Shown: positions 27,191-36,906, numbered from the stretch's first letter. The stretch is DNA of 59,485 nt from Cyanobacteria bacterium RYN_339 (GCA_028287685.1 JAQBPE010000017.1:1-59485), one strand, 5' to 3'. Translations and numbers: made by a program. Notes: generated from the sequence alone by a model not told the origin.

Positions 27191-29001
27191 GCCCCTTGGG
27201 CGAGAAAGCCGCCGGCGCATTGCGCGCGGCGGCTTTCGGCTTGCTGGCCGCCATCATTTGGTGGGGCCTGTCCTGGGTCGGCTTGCTGGAACGGCCCCAA
27301 TGGGTCGGGTACCACCTGCTCTTCGAGTGGCGGGGGCCCGAGCCTCGACCGACCGACATCCTGCTGGTGGCCCTCGACGAGCCCACCATGGAGGAGCTGG
27401 CCGTCTGGCCGCTGCCGCGCACGGTTTACGCCGAACTGATCGACGGGCTGTTCGCCGCGGGCGCCAAGGTGGTGGCCCTCGATGTCACCTTCCCGCAGGC
27501 CCAGCGTCCGGAGACGGACGCAGCCCTGGAGGCGGCCCTGGCGCGCCACCAGGGCCAGGTGGTGCTGGCCGCGAACTTCCAACCTGGACAAGACCAGCAC
27601 CAGGAGAGCCGCAAGCTGGTCTTGCCGATCAAATCCTTCCGCAAGGAAGCCGCCTTCGGCTTCGTGGACCTGGCCTTCGACGCGGACGGCGGCATCCACC
27701 GCTTCCAGGCCCTGCACGAAGGCGTAGACCTGGACGACCCGCGCCGCACGCGCCGCTACCCCAGCTTCGACCTGGAAACGGCCACCCGGCTGACCACGAA
27801 GCCGACGGCCTTCCCGAACGAAGGGCTGATCGACTACGTCGGGCCGCCCGGCTCGTTCCAGACCCTGTCGATGATCTCCGTGCTGGACGCGGTCAAGGAG
27901 GGCAACAAATCGCTGCTCGCGGGCGTGGCCGGCAAGGCCGTGTTGGTGGGCGCTACGTCCTTGCGGCTCCAAGACCAATACCCCACCCCCTTCTCCGCCA
28001 CGGCGATGGGCGGCGGCAGCGCCACCTACATGCCCGGCGTGGAGATCCACGCGAACGTGGTGCACACGCTGGTCCACCAGCGGCGCATTCAACAGGCCTC
28101 CAACGTGCCGATCCTGTTGGGAACCGCGCTGGCGGCCGGGTTGGCTTGCTTGACGCTGGCGCCCTGGCTGAGCTTCCTGCTGGCCCTGGGCACCAGCGTG
28201 GCGCTCGCGCTGCTGTCGCACCTGGCGTTCAGCCGCGCCGGCATGTGGATCGACCCCGTCGCCCCGCTGGGCGCGCTCTGGTCATTGTTCGTCGGCGGCG
28301 TGGGGGCGAGCTTCGTGCGCGCGGAGCGGGCCCGGCGCTTCTACCGCCGCACGTTCGAGCGCTACGTGGCCAAGGACATCGTGAACGAGCTGTTGCTCAA
28401 CCCCGGGCTGGCCCCCAAGCTGGGCGGTGAGCGGCGCGAGGTCACGGTGCTCTTCTCGGACATCCGCAGCTTTACGACCATCTCCGAGGAGCGGACGCCC
28501 GAGCAGGTGGTGGAGTTCCTCAACGCCTACCTCACGGCCATGGCGGAGGTGATCCACCGGCACCATGGCTCGATCGACAAGTACATCGGCGACGCGATCC
28601 TGGCGCTGTGGGGCAACGTGAAGCCACTCCCCCCGGAGGCCGCCGCCCGCCATGCCGTCCGCACCGCGCTCGCCATGAAGGCTCGGGTCAACGAGCTGCA
28701 ACCGCGCTGGCAGGCCCAGGGCTTTCCCCACATCGACATCGGCATCGGCGTGAACACCGGCGAAGCGGTCGTGGGTAACATCGGTAGCCCCGAGCGCCTG
28801 GAGTTCGGCGTCATCGGAGACTCCGTCAACGTTGCCAGCCGTCTGGAGGGCCTGACGAAGGAGTATGGCGGGGCGATCATTGTGAGCGCCCGCACCCGCG
28901 ACCTGCTGGGGGAGGGCTTCGAGTGCCGCTTCCTGGCCAACGTCAAGGTAAAGGGCCGTGCCCAGTCCGTCGACATCTTCGCGGTGGAGCGGGAGCGCTG
29001 A
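27187..29001 (+). CDS. CHASE2-domain class III adenylate/guanylate cyclase
   Basis: N-terminal CHASE2-like domain (DILLVALDEPTMEELAVWPLPRTVYAELIDGLFAAGAKVVALDVTF), TM helices, then VTVLFSDIRSFTTISEE...SIDKYIGDAILALWG...FGVIGDSVNVASRLEG; GTG start overlaps permease stop. Confidence 0.92.
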   Translation: MSPLGEKAAGALRAAAFGLLAAIIWWGLSWVGLLERPQWVGYHLLFEWRGPEPRPTDILLVALDEPTMEELAVWPLPRTVYAELIDGLFAAGAKVVALDVTFPQAQRPETDAALEAALARHQGQVVLAANFQPGQDQHQESRKLVLPIKSFRKEAAFGFVDLAFDADGGIHRFQALHEGVDLDDPRRTRRYPSFDLETATRLTTKPTAFPNEGLIDYVGPPGSFQTLSMISVLDAVKEGNKSLLAGVAGKAVLVGATSLRLQDQYPTPFSATAMGGGSATYMPGVEIHANVVHTLVHQRRIQQASNVPILLGTALAAGLACLTLAPWLSFLLALGTSVALALLSHLAFSRAGMWIDPVAPLGALWSLFVGGVGASFVRAERARRFYRRTFERYVAKDIVNELLLNPGLAPKLGGERREVTVLFSDIRSFTTISEERTPEQVVEFLNAYLTAMAEVIHRHHGSIDKYIGDAILALWGNVKPLPPEAAARHAVRTALAMKARVNELQPRWQAQGFPHIDIGIGVNTGEAVVGNIGSPERLEFGVIGDSVNVASRLEGLTKEYGGAIIVSARTRDLLGEGFECRFLANVKVKGRAQSVDIFAVERER

Positions 29002-29053
29002 CCCCCGCTTGCCGCCGGGTTTGCGTGCTGGGCAACCGGGTACATTGGGAGGC

Positions 29054-29815
29054 GTGGTGAAGTCCGTTTCCAACCTGTCGGCGACCTTCAATGAAGTGGT
29101 CGCGTTCCTGGGCGAAATCCTCCATGGACTCGTCCAGCGGCCGTTCTATTGGAGCGAGGCCACGGCGAACGCCACGCGCGTCGCGTACCAGTGCTTCCTG
29201 CCCGTCGTCGCGATCCTCTTCCCGACCGGCATGATTTCGAGCTTGATGGGCCTGAAGATCATGGCCCTGTTCGGCACGGAGCGCATGCTCAGCAGCCTGC
29301 TCGCCCAGGGCGTGGTCAAGGAGATGGCCCCGTCGTTGGCCGGCATCATGATGGCCGCCCAAGCCGGCAGCGCGATCGCCGGCGAAATCGGCACCATGCG
29401 GGTGAAGGAGGAGATCGATGCCCTCGGCGTCATGTCGATCAACCCCATCCGCTACCTGGTCATCCCGCGCCTGTTCGCGCTGGCCTTCGTTTGCCCGCTG
29501 ATTTGCGTGGTGGCGACCGTCTCCGGCATGGCCGGCGGCTACCTGGTGGCCGTCTACGTCAAAGGCCAGAACAGTGGCGTCTTCATCGCGAACTTGCTCA
29601 ACTTCGTCACCGTGGGCGACATCTGGGCCGGCATGCTCAAGAGCTCGATCTTCGGCATCGCCGTGGGGCTGATCGCCTGTTACTACGGCTACCACGTCAA
29701 GGGCGGCGCGGTGGGCGTGGGCAAGGCGGCCAACAACACCGTCGTGTACTCGATCGTGGCCGTTGCCATCCTGAACTACCTGCTCACGACCATCCTGTTG
29801 GGGGTGTTCGGATGA
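29054..29815 (+). CDS. mlaE: MlaE-family ABC lipid-transport permease (copy 1)
   Basis: GVVKEMAPSLAGIMMAAQAGSAIAGEIGTMRVKEEIDALGVMSINPIRYLVIPRLFAL. Confidence 0.9.
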   Translation: MVKSVSNLSATFNEVVAFLGEILHGLVQRPFYWSEATANATRVAYQCFLPVVAILFPTGMISSLMGLKIMALFGTERMLSSLLAQGVVKEMAPSLAGIMMAAQAGSAIAGEIGTMRVKEEIDALGVMSINPIRYLVIPRLFALAFVCPLICVVATVSGMAGGYLVAVYVKGQNSGVFIANLLNFVTVGDIWAGMLKSSIFGIAVGLIACYYGYHVKGGAVGVGKAANNTVVYSIVAVAILNYLLTTILLGVFG

Positions 29816-30591
29816 CGGCCGTCTTCGACGTGCTGGGTGGCCTCGGCCGTGGGGCGATCGCCCTGTTGGGCCTGCTGGGCCGCTTCGGCAAGTTCAGCGC
29901 GGTGCTCGCGGTCTGGCTGGCCACCAGCCGGCCGTACGTGGGGGAGACCATCCGCCAGTGCGCCCGCGTGGGCCTGCACTCCGCTGGCATCATCTGCCTG
30001 ATCCTCTTCTTCATCGGCGCCAACGTGGCGCTGGTCGGGCACACGATCTTCCGCCAATTCGGCGGCCAGAACATGATCGGCATCTACGTGGGCCTTTCCT
30101 GCGTGATTGGCCTGGCACCGCTGATCGTAGGCGCGATGTTGGGCGCCAAGCCCGGCACGGAAATCGCCGCGACGATCGCCTCGATGCGGGTGAAGGAGCA
30201 AATCGACGCGCTGGAGGTGATGGCCGTCAACCCGTTCTGGTACCTGATCGTGCCCCGCATGCTGGCGTACCTGCTGGTCACGCCGCCGCTGGTGGTCTTC
30301 GCGATCCTGGCGAGCTGCGCCGGGGGCTATTTCGCGGGTGTCTACCAGCTGCACAACAACCCGGGCACCTTCCTGGCCGATCTGGTCCGGTTCCTGACCG
30401 TGGCCGACCTCTGGAAGGGCATGATCCGCGCGGAGGTGTTCGCCGTCGTGACCTGCCTGGTTTCCTGCTTCTACGGCTACTACTCCGCCCCGGGCCCCGC
30501 CGGCGTCAGCCGTGCCATCAACCTGGCGGTGGTCGTGAGCTCGACCTCGATCATCGTGATCAACTACTTCCTGACGGAGATGATGTACTGA
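29812..30591 (+). CDS. mlaE: MlaE-family ABC lipid-transport permease (copy 2)
   Basis: GLAPLIVGAMLGAKPGTEIAATIASMRVKEQIDALEVMAVNPFWYLIVPRMLAY; ATGA overlap with copy 1. Confidence 0.9.
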   Translation: MTAVFDVLGGLGRGAIALLGLLGRFGKFSAVLAVWLATSRPYVGETIRQCARVGLHSAGIICLILFFIGANVALVGHTIFRQFGGQNMIGIYVGLSCVIGLAPLIVGAMLGAKPGTEIAATIASMRVKEQIDALEVMAVNPFWYLIVPRMLAYLLVTPPLVVFAILASCAGGYFAGVYQLHNNPGTFLADLVRFLTVADLWKGMIRAEVFAVVTCLVSCFYGYYSAPGPAGVSRAINLAVVVSSTSIIVINYFLTEMMY

Positions 30592-30592
30592 G

Positions 30593-31339
30593 ATGATCGA
30601 GTTTCGCGGCGTTCACAAGAGCTTCGGCAAGCAGAAGGTCCTCGACGACGTCACGCTGGAAATCCCCCAGGGGCGCACCAGCGTGATCATCGGGCCCTCG
30701 GGCACCGGCAAGTCCGTCTTCATCAAGCTGCTGGTGGGGCTGTTGAAGCCCGACCAAGGCGAGATCTTCATCCATGGCCAGGACATCACGAAGCTGCGCG
30801 AGCGCGACCTCTACGAGGTGCGTAAGAAGTTCGGCATGCTGTTCCAGGACGGCGCGCTCTTCGACTCGATGACCGTGGGCGAGAACATCGCGTTCCCGCT
30901 GCAACGCCACACCAAGAAGAAAGACAAGGAAATCAAGGAAATCGTCGCCATGAAGCTCGCCCAGGTGGGCCTGCCGGGCGTCGAGTACAAGTACCCGGGC
31001 GAGTTGTCCGGCGGCATGCGCAAGCGCGTGGGCATTGCCCGCGCCCTGGCCCTGGAGCCGGAAATCGTGCTGTTCGACGAGCCGAACTCCGGCCTCGACC
31101 CCGTCATGTCGGATGCCATCGACAAGCTGATTTTGAGGATGCAGAAGGAGTTGGGGCTCACGTTCATCGTGATTTCCCACGACCTCGACGGCACCTTCCA
31201 GATCGCGGACCGCATCGCGATGTTGTACAAGAGCAAGCTGATCGCGGTCGGCGAGGCCGCCGAGATCCGCAACTCCGACAACCCCATCCTCAAGCAGTTC
31301 TTTAGCCGCAGTTCCGAAGGCCCTATCCAGGTCGTATAA
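30593..31339 (+). CDS. mlaF: MlaF-like ABC ATPase
   Basis: VIIGPSGTGKSVFIKLLVGLLKPDQGEI; ELSGGMRKRVGIARALALEPEIVLFDEPNSGLDPVMSDAID. Confidence 0.93.
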   Translation: MIEFRGVHKSFGKQKVLDDVTLEIPQGRTSVIIGPSGTGKSVFIKLLVGLLKPDQGEIFIHGQDITKLRERDLYEVRKKFGMLFQDGALFDSMTVGENIAFPLQRHTKKKDKEIKEIVAMKLAQVGLPGVEYKYPGELSGGMRKRVGIARALALEPEIVLFDEPNSGLDPVMSDAIDKLILRMQKELGLTFIVISHDLDGTFQIADRIAMLYKSKLIAVGEAAEIRNSDNPILKQFFSRSSEGPIQVV

Positions 31340-31349
31340 GAAGGTCATC

Positions 31350-32432
31350 ATGAGCAAGAAGATCAACAACGAAGTACTTCTGGGCGGCTTCATCGTCGTC
31401 GCTGGTGGCCTGTTGGCCTATATGTCCGTGGCCGTGGGCGGCTTGAACATGAACGCCGGCATCCACGTAACGGCGCGCTTCACCAACGCTTCCGGCCTGG
31501 TCAAGGACGCGGTCGTGTCCGTGGCGGGCGTGCAGGTAGGCAAGATCGAGAAGCTCGAGGTGGACCACGACCAGGCGATCGTGCACATCTTCATCAACCG
31601 CGACGCCAACATCCGCAAGGACGTGGAGGCGACCATCCGCGCCAAGAGCCTGTTGGGCGAGAAGTACATGGAGTTGCGGCCGCAATCGCGCGATGCCGCG
31701 ACCATGAAGGAAGGCGATCAGATCGCCGTGACGCGCCCCTCCGTGGAAGTGGACGAAGTCCTGGCCGCGATGGGCCCGTTGATCAAGAAGGTCAACCCGG
31801 ATGACATCGCCACCGTGATCCACGTGGCCGCCCGGGCCCTGGAAGGCCAGGAGGTCAACATCCAGAAGACGGTGCAGAACGCCAACGCCATCACGGAGCA
31901 GATCAACGGGTTCTTGAAGAACAACCGCGGCAACCTCGACAAGGCCGCCGTCAGCGTGGCCTCGCTGGCCTCAAACGGCGACGCGATGCTCAAGGCCAAC
32001 CGCGGCCGGGTAGACAGCACCATGGCCCGCGTGGACCACCTATCCGGCGTGCTGGACCGCGAGACGCCCTCGTTGGTGGCCAAGGGCCAACGCATCGCGA
32101 CCAACGTCGACGGCATTGCCAAGCACCTGAACAAGGAGGCCCCGGGCCTGACGAAGGGCGTCAAGGACACCATGGCGAACGCGAACGCCGCGCTGGTGAA
32201 GGTGCCCAAGACGCTCGACAACATGAACACGCTGACGACGGGCGCCACGGCGACGATGGGCAAGGTCGACCCGCTGTTGGACAAGGTGAACTCCGTGACC
32301 TCGAAGGACGTGGAGAACTTCGCGCATGACACGCTGAACCACGGCATGAAGATCTACGTGGCGCCGTTCGGCCCGTCGGCGCCGGAGTACCAGAAGCTGC
32401 CGACCCCGACGCCCACGCCGTCGGCGAAGTAA
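31350..32432 (+). CDS. mlaD: MCE/MlaD-family lipid-binding protein
   Basis: EVLLGGFIVVAGGLLAYMSVAVGGLNMNAGIHVTARFTNASGLVKDAVVSVAGVQVGKIEKL; long helical C-terminus. Confidence 0.9.
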   Translation: MSKKINNEVLLGGFIVVAGGLLAYMSVAVGGLNMNAGIHVTARFTNASGLVKDAVVSVAGVQVGKIEKLEVDHDQAIVHIFINRDANIRKDVEATIRAKSLLGEKYMELRPQSRDAATMKEGDQIAVTRPSVEVDEVLAAMGPLIKKVNPDDIATVIHVAARALEGQEVNIQKTVQNANAITEQINGFLKNNRGNLDKAAVSVASLASNGDAMLKANRGRVDSTMARVDHLSGVLDRETPSLVAKGQRIATNVDGIAKHLNKEAPGLTKGVKDTMANANAALVKVPKTLDNMNTLTTGATATMGKVDPLLDKVNSVTSKDVENFAHDTLNHGMKIYVAPFGPSAPEYQKLPTPTPTPSAK

Positions 32433-32469
32433 TCGTCAATCAGGGCGGGGGATGCTAGAATTCCCCGCC

Positions 32470-33120
32470 ATGGACCTCTTGCACCAATTCGTCGACCTGT
32501 TCCTGCACCTCGACAAGCACCTGGACGTCGTGATCCAGCAATACGGTACGCTCACGTACCTCTTGCTGTTCATGATCATCTTCTGCGAGACCGGCCTGGT
32601 GATCACGCCGTTCCTGCCCGGTGACTCGCTGCTGTTCGCCGCCGGCGCGTTCGCGGCCAAGGGCAGCCTGGATGCCTGGGTGGTCTTCGGCCTGCTCTGG
32701 TTCGCCGCCGTGTTGGGTGACAACCTCAACTACTGGATCGGCGTGGTGGTCGGCCCGCGCGTCTTCTCGTCGGAAAGCAGCAAGCTGTTCAACCGCGAGC
32801 ACCTCGACCGCACCCAGGCCTACTACGACAAGTACGGCGCCAAGACCCTGGTGATCGCGCGCTTCGTGCCCATCGTGCGCACCTTCGCGCCCTTCGTGGC
32901 CGGCATCGGCAAGATGCGCTACTTCAAGTTCCTGGCCATCAGCGTCGCGGGCGGCGGCTTGTGGATGAGCTTGTTCGTCTGGGCGGGCTACTTCTTCGGC
33001 AACATCCCGGCGGTCAAGCACAACTTCACGTTGGTGATCTTCGCCGTAATCGGCGTGTCGCTCCTGCCGGGGCTAATCGAGTACCTACGCCACCGCCGCC
33101 AAGCGAGCGTGCTAGAATAA
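32470..33120 (+). CDS. DedA-family membrane protein
   Basis: FCETGLVITPFLPGDSLLFAAGAFAA; VIARFVPIVRTFAPFVAGIGKMRYFKFL. Confidence 0.92.
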   Translation: MDLLHQFVDLFLHLDKHLDVVIQQYGTLTYLLLFMIIFCETGLVITPFLPGDSLLFAAGAFAAKGSLDAWVVFGLLWFAAVLGDNLNYWIGVVVGPRVFSSESSKLFNREHLDRTQAYYDKYGAKTLVIARFVPIVRTFAPFVAGIGKMRYFKFLAISVAGGGLWMSLFVWAGYFFGNIPAVKHNFTLVIFAVIGVSLLPGLIEYLRHRRQASVLE

Positions 33121-33162
33121 CGAGCCAAACGTAGCCTAGTCGTCGAAAGGGATGCCGCCGCA

Positions 33163-34401
33163 ATGAAGCTCATCGGCCTGCTCGGGATCGTGGTGATCCT
33201 GGGGATCGCGTTCGCGTTGTCCACCGACCGTCGTGCGATCAGCTACCGCGTCGTGGGGTGGGGCCTGGGCCTCCAACTGGCGCTCGCGTTGTTCATCCTG
33301 AAGCTGCCGCTCGGCCACCAAATCTTCCAGAGCCTGGGCGACGCCATCACCAAGCTGCTGGACTTCGCCAAGGTGGGCAGCGGCTTCGTCTTCGGCAGCC
33401 TGGTCACCAAGATGGACAGCTTCGGCTTCATCTTCGCGTTCCAGGTGTTGCCCGCCATCATCTTCGTGGGCAGCCTGATGGGCATCGCCTACTACGTGGG
33501 CCTGATGCAGATCATCGTCTCCGCCATCGCCAAGGTGATGGTCGCGACGATGGGCACCTCCGGCGCCGAGAGCCTGAACGCCGTCGGCACGGTCTTCGTA
33601 GGCCAAAGCGAGGCGCCGCTGCTGATCCGGCCCTACATCGCGGAGATGACGCGCTCGGAGCTCAACACGATCATGACCAGCGGCATGGCCACCATCGCCG
33701 GCTCCGTCATGGCCGCTTACATCGGCATGCTCGGACCTTCCTGGGCGCCCCACTTGCTGGCGGCTTCGATCATGGGCGCGCCGGCCGGCCTCGTGCTGGC
33801 CAAGATCCTGGTGCCGGAGACCGAAGAGCCCAAGACGCGCGGCTCCGTGAAGCTCGAGGTCGAGAAGACGGAGTCTTCGATCATCGAGGCCGCCGCCAAG
33901 GGCGCCGGCGACGGCATGCACCTGGCTTTCGTGGTCGGCGCGATGCTGGTGGCCTTCATCTCGCTGCTGGCGATGATCAACGGCGGCATCGGGTTGGTGG
34001 GCTCCTGGTTCCACTTCCCGGACCTCTCGCTGCAGTGGATCCTGGGCAAGCTCTTCGGCCCGCTGGCCTTCGTGATGGGCGTGCCCGCCGAGGACATGAA
34101 CACCGTAGGCGGGCTGCTCGGCCAGAAGATCGTCTTGAACGAGTTCGTGGCATACTCCCAGCTGTCGGACATCATCCAGGGCAAGGTCGCCGGCGTGACG
34201 CTGACGCCCCAGGGCAAGACCATCGCCACCTACGCGCTGTGCGGCTTCGCCAACTTCAGCTCGATCGCCATCAACATCGGCTGCATCGGCGGCATCGCCC
34301 CCGAGCGCCGCGGCGACCTGGCCAAGCTGGGCCTGCGCGCGATGCTGGGCGGCGCCCTGGCCTCCTGCCTGACGGCGACCATCGCCGGCCTGCTTAGTTA
34401 A
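33163..34401 (+). CDS. nupC: NupC/CNT-family nucleoside transporter (copy 1)
   Basis: MGTSGAESLNAVGTVFVGQSEAPLLIRPYIAEMTRSEL; VLNEFVAYSQLS; ALCGFANFSSIAINIGCIGGIAPERRGDLAKLG. Confidence 0.92.
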   Translation: MKLIGLLGIVVILGIAFALSTDRRAISYRVVGWGLGLQLALALFILKLPLGHQIFQSLGDAITKLLDFAKVGSGFVFGSLVTKMDSFGFIFAFQVLPAIIFVGSLMGIAYYVGLMQIIVSAIAKVMVATMGTSGAESLNAVGTVFVGQSEAPLLIRPYIAEMTRSELNTIMTSGMATIAGSVMAAYIGMLGPSWAPHLLAASIMGAPAGLVLAKILVPETEEPKTRGSVKLEVEKTESSIIEAAAKGAGDGMHLAFVVGAMLVAFISLLAMINGGIGLVGSWFHFPDLSLQWILGKLFGPLAFVMGVPAEDMNTVGGLLGQKIVLNEFVAYSQLSDIIQGKVAGVTLTPQGKTIATYALCGFANFSSIAINIGCIGGIAPERRGDLAKLGLRAMLGGALASCLTATIAGLLS

Positions 34402-34411
34402 GGAATCCGCC

Positions 34412-35710
34412 ATGAACCCGATTTCGATCCTGGGCATGCTGGCGATCCTGGCGATCGCCTTCGCCCTGTCCACCGACCGCAAGGCCATCAAGTGGCGCAC
34501 CGTGGGCTGGGGGCTGCTGATCCAGTTCCTGCTCGCGGTCTTCATCCTCAAGACCACGCCCGGCGAGTTGCTCTTCCAGTGGCTGGGCACCGGCATCACC
34601 CGCCTGTTGGACTTCTCGAAGGTCGGCAGCAGCTTCGTCTTCGGCAAGATCGTGACGGACTTCAACACCTTCGGCTTCGTCTTTGCCTTCCAGGTGTTGC
34701 CCACGATCATCTTCATGGCTAGCCTGATTTCGATCCTCTACTACCTGGGCATCATCCAGCGCGTCGTCAGCGGCCTGGCCTGGCTCATGGCCAAGACCAT
34801 GGGCGTCTCCGGCGCCGAGAGCCTCTCCAGCGCGGCCTGCGTGTTCGTGGGTCAGGTGGAGGGCCCGTTGATGGTGCGGCCCTACATCGAGACGATGACC
34901 AAGTCGGAGCTGATGGCGCTGATGACGGGCGGCATGTCCACCATCGCCGGCGGCGTCATGGCCGCTTACATCGGCATGCTGGGCGCCGACTGGGCGCCCC
35001 ACCTGCTGGCGGCGTCAATCATGGGGGCGCCGGCCGGCCTGGTGATGGCCAAGATCATCGTTCCGGAAACCGAGACGCCGGTCACCAGCGGCACAACGAC
35101 GGGCCCGGCCCCCGGCCATCCGCACCAGGACATGGAAACCGGCCCGGAGTCCGACGCCGGAGGGCCCGTGGTCCTGCGCGTCGAGCGCACGGAGTCCTCC
35201 GTGATCGAGGCGGCCGCCAAGGGCGCCGGCGACGGCATGCACCTGGCCTTCAGCGTGGCCGCGATGTTGATTGCCTTCATCTCGCTGGTGGCGATGATGA
35301 ACGCCGGCATCGGATTGCTGGGCGGCTTCGTGGGCTTCCCCACGCTTTCGTTGGAGAAGATCCTGGGCACCATCTTCTACCCCCTGGCTTACCTGATCGG
35401 CGTGCCGCCCGCGGACGCGGCGGCCGTGGGCAACATGATCGGCAAGAAGCTCGTCCTGAACGAGTTCGTGGCCTACAACGACCTCAGCACCATGATCAAG
35501 GCCCACCAGATTTCGCCCACCGCGGCGCGCATCGCCACCTTCGCGCTCTGCGGCTTCGCCAACTTCAGCTCGATTGCCCAGAACGTGGGCGGCGTCGGCG
35601 CCATGGCGCCCTCCCGCCGCGGCGACCTGGCGCGGCTCGGGATCCGCGCGATGTGCGCCGGCGCGCTTGCTTCGTGCATGAGCGCGGCAATTGCCGGCTT
35701 GCTTGGTTAG
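34412..35710 (+). CDS. nupC: NupC/CNT-family nucleoside transporter (copy 2, with loop insertion)
   Basis: MGVSGAESLSSAACVFVGQVEGPLMVRPYIETMTKSEL; ALCGFANFSSIAQNVGGVGAMAPSRRGDLARLG; insertion SGTTTGPAPGHPHQDMETGPESDAGG. Confidence 0.92.
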   Translation: MNPISILGMLAILAIAFALSTDRKAIKWRTVGWGLLIQFLLAVFILKTTPGELLFQWLGTGITRLLDFSKVGSSFVFGKIVTDFNTFGFVFAFQVLPTIIFMASLISILYYLGIIQRVVSGLAWLMAKTMGVSGAESLSSAACVFVGQVEGPLMVRPYIETMTKSELMALMTGGMSTIAGGVMAAYIGMLGADWAPHLLAASIMGAPAGLVMAKIIVPETETPVTSGTTTGPAPGHPHQDMETGPESDAGGPVVLRVERTESSVIEAAAKGAGDGMHLAFSVAAMLIAFISLVAMMNAGIGLLGGFVGFPTLSLEKILGTIFYPLAYLIGVPPADAAAVGNMIGKKLVLNEFVAYNDLSTMIKAHQISPTAARIATFALCGFANFSSIAQNVGGVGAMAPSRRGDLARLGIRAMCAGALASCMSAAIAGLLG

Positions 35711-35720
35711 CTCCCCCCCC

Positions 35721-35749
35721 TTGCCGGGCCTGCTGCACGAGAGTATAGT
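35721..35749 (+). promoter_or_regulatory. Promoter TTGCCG-N17-TATAGT
   Basis: Consensus 17-nt spacing upstream of the TrkA genes. Confidence 0.55.
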
Positions 35750-35759
35750 GGACACCGCC

Positions 35760-35837
35760 ATGACACCGACGGCCATGCGAAAACTGCCTGGACGCCGCTC
35801 CACGTCAACGTTTACGGAGCATTTGCACCCCCTATGA
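35760..35837 (+). CDS. Possible 25-aa leader ORF coupled to the first trkA gene
   Basis: MTPTAMRKLPGRRSTSTFTEHLHPL*; stop TGA overlaps the trkA ATG (ctATGA); not in the ORF track. Confidence 0.35.
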   Translation: MTPTAMRKLPGRRSTSTFTEHLHPL

Positions 35838-36244
35838 TACTCATCATCGGTTGCGGCCGGTTGGGCGGAAGCCTTGCCACCCGGCTCGCCGCGGCTGGCC
35901 AGGAAGTCACGATCCTCGACCACGATCGTCGGAACTTCGACGCCAACTTGCCCCGCGGCTTCCGCGGCCGCACGGTGGAGGGGATGGAAATCGACAACGA
36001 CGTGCTGAAGCGAGCCGGCATCGAGAAGGCCACCGCCTTGGCCGCCGTGGCGCGCGACGAGAGCACGAATATGATGGCGGCCGACGTCGGCCGCCGCATC
36101 TTCAAGGTCCCGCGCATCGTCGTCCGCATCGACGAGCCGCGCATGGCCGAGCTGTACCGCCGCGAGGGGTTCGAGGTGATCAGCCCCATCGTGGAGGGCA
36201 CGCTGGCCCTGGAACGGGCGCTCGCCCGTCCCGAGGAAGGCTAA
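35834..36244 (+). CDS. TrkA-N (RCK_N) single-domain protein
   Basis: MILIIGCGRLGGSLATRLAAAGQEVTILDHD; ends just after the nucleotide-binding domain (136 aa). Confidence 0.87.
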   Translation: MILIIGCGRLGGSLATRLAAAGQEVTILDHDRRNFDANLPRGFRGRTVEGMEIDNDVLKRAGIEKATALAAVARDESTNMMAADVGRRIFKVPRIVVRIDEPRMAELYRREGFEVISPIVEGTLALERALARPEEG

Positions 36245-36906
36245 TGTTCATCATCATCGCCGGCGGCGGCAAGATCGGCCTGCACCTGATCCGCGCCCTG
36301 CTGGCCCAGAACCACGAAGTCGCGCTGATCGAGCGCGATCGCCGCGTGTGTGAAGCCGTCTACCGTGAGTACGAGGAAGTTGCCGTCATCGCCGGCGACG
36401 GCACGAATCCAGAGCTCTTGGTGCGCGCGGGCATCGAGAAGGCCGACGTCATGGTCGCGGTCGCCGGGCGCGACCAGGACAACTACATGATCTGCAAGAT
36501 GGCCAAGGACCTGTTCGGCGTGAAGCGCACGCTGGCCCGCGTCAACGACCCCCGCAACGAGGACCTCTTCCGGCTCGCCGGCGTCGACCTGGTCATCAGC
36601 GTGACCTCCATGGTCTCGCGCGCCATCGAATACGAAATCATCCCGCACGAGGCCATGACCATCTTCACCTGGCACGAGCGCATGAGCGTGGTGGAAGTGG
36701 ACCTGCCGGCCGATGCGCCGGTGGTGGGCCTGGCCTTACGTAAATTGGACTTGCCGCCGAATTCGCTCCTGGCCGCGCTGTGGCGCAAGGGCGAAGCGCT
36801 GATCCCGGACGGCAATACGGTCTTGCAGGAGGGTGACGAGGTCTTCGCCATCACCTTGCGCGGCCACGAAGAAGAACTGCGCACGAGCTTGGTCGGGGCG
36901 GACTAG
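36244..36906 (+). CDS. TrkA/KtrA-type RCK_N + RCK_C protein
   Basis: MFIIIAGGGKIGLHLIRALLAQNHEVALIERD; C-terminal LRKLDLPPNSLLAALWRKGEALIPDGNTVLQEGDEVFAI; TAATG overlap. Confidence 0.88.
   Translation: MFIIIAGGGKIGLHLIRALLAQNHEVALIERDRRVCEAVYREYEEVAVIAGDGTNPELLVRAGIEKADVMVAVAGRDQDNYMICKMAKDLFGVKRTLARVNDPRNEDLFRLAGVDLVISVTSMVSRAIEYEIIPHEAMTIFTWHERMSVVEVDLPADAPVVGLALRKLDLPPNSLLAALWRKGEALIPDGNTVLQEGDEVFAITLRGHEEELRTSLVGAD

Noticed and set aside
26578-28221. 547-aa minus-strand ORF over the permease/adenylate cyclase junction
   Set aside because: Antisense to two clear genes; no domain signature
35750-35833. c-di-AMP (ydaO-type) riboswitch before the TrkA/KimA-like genes
   Set aside because: The untranslated region is under about 80 nt and is better explained by a short overlapping leader ORF
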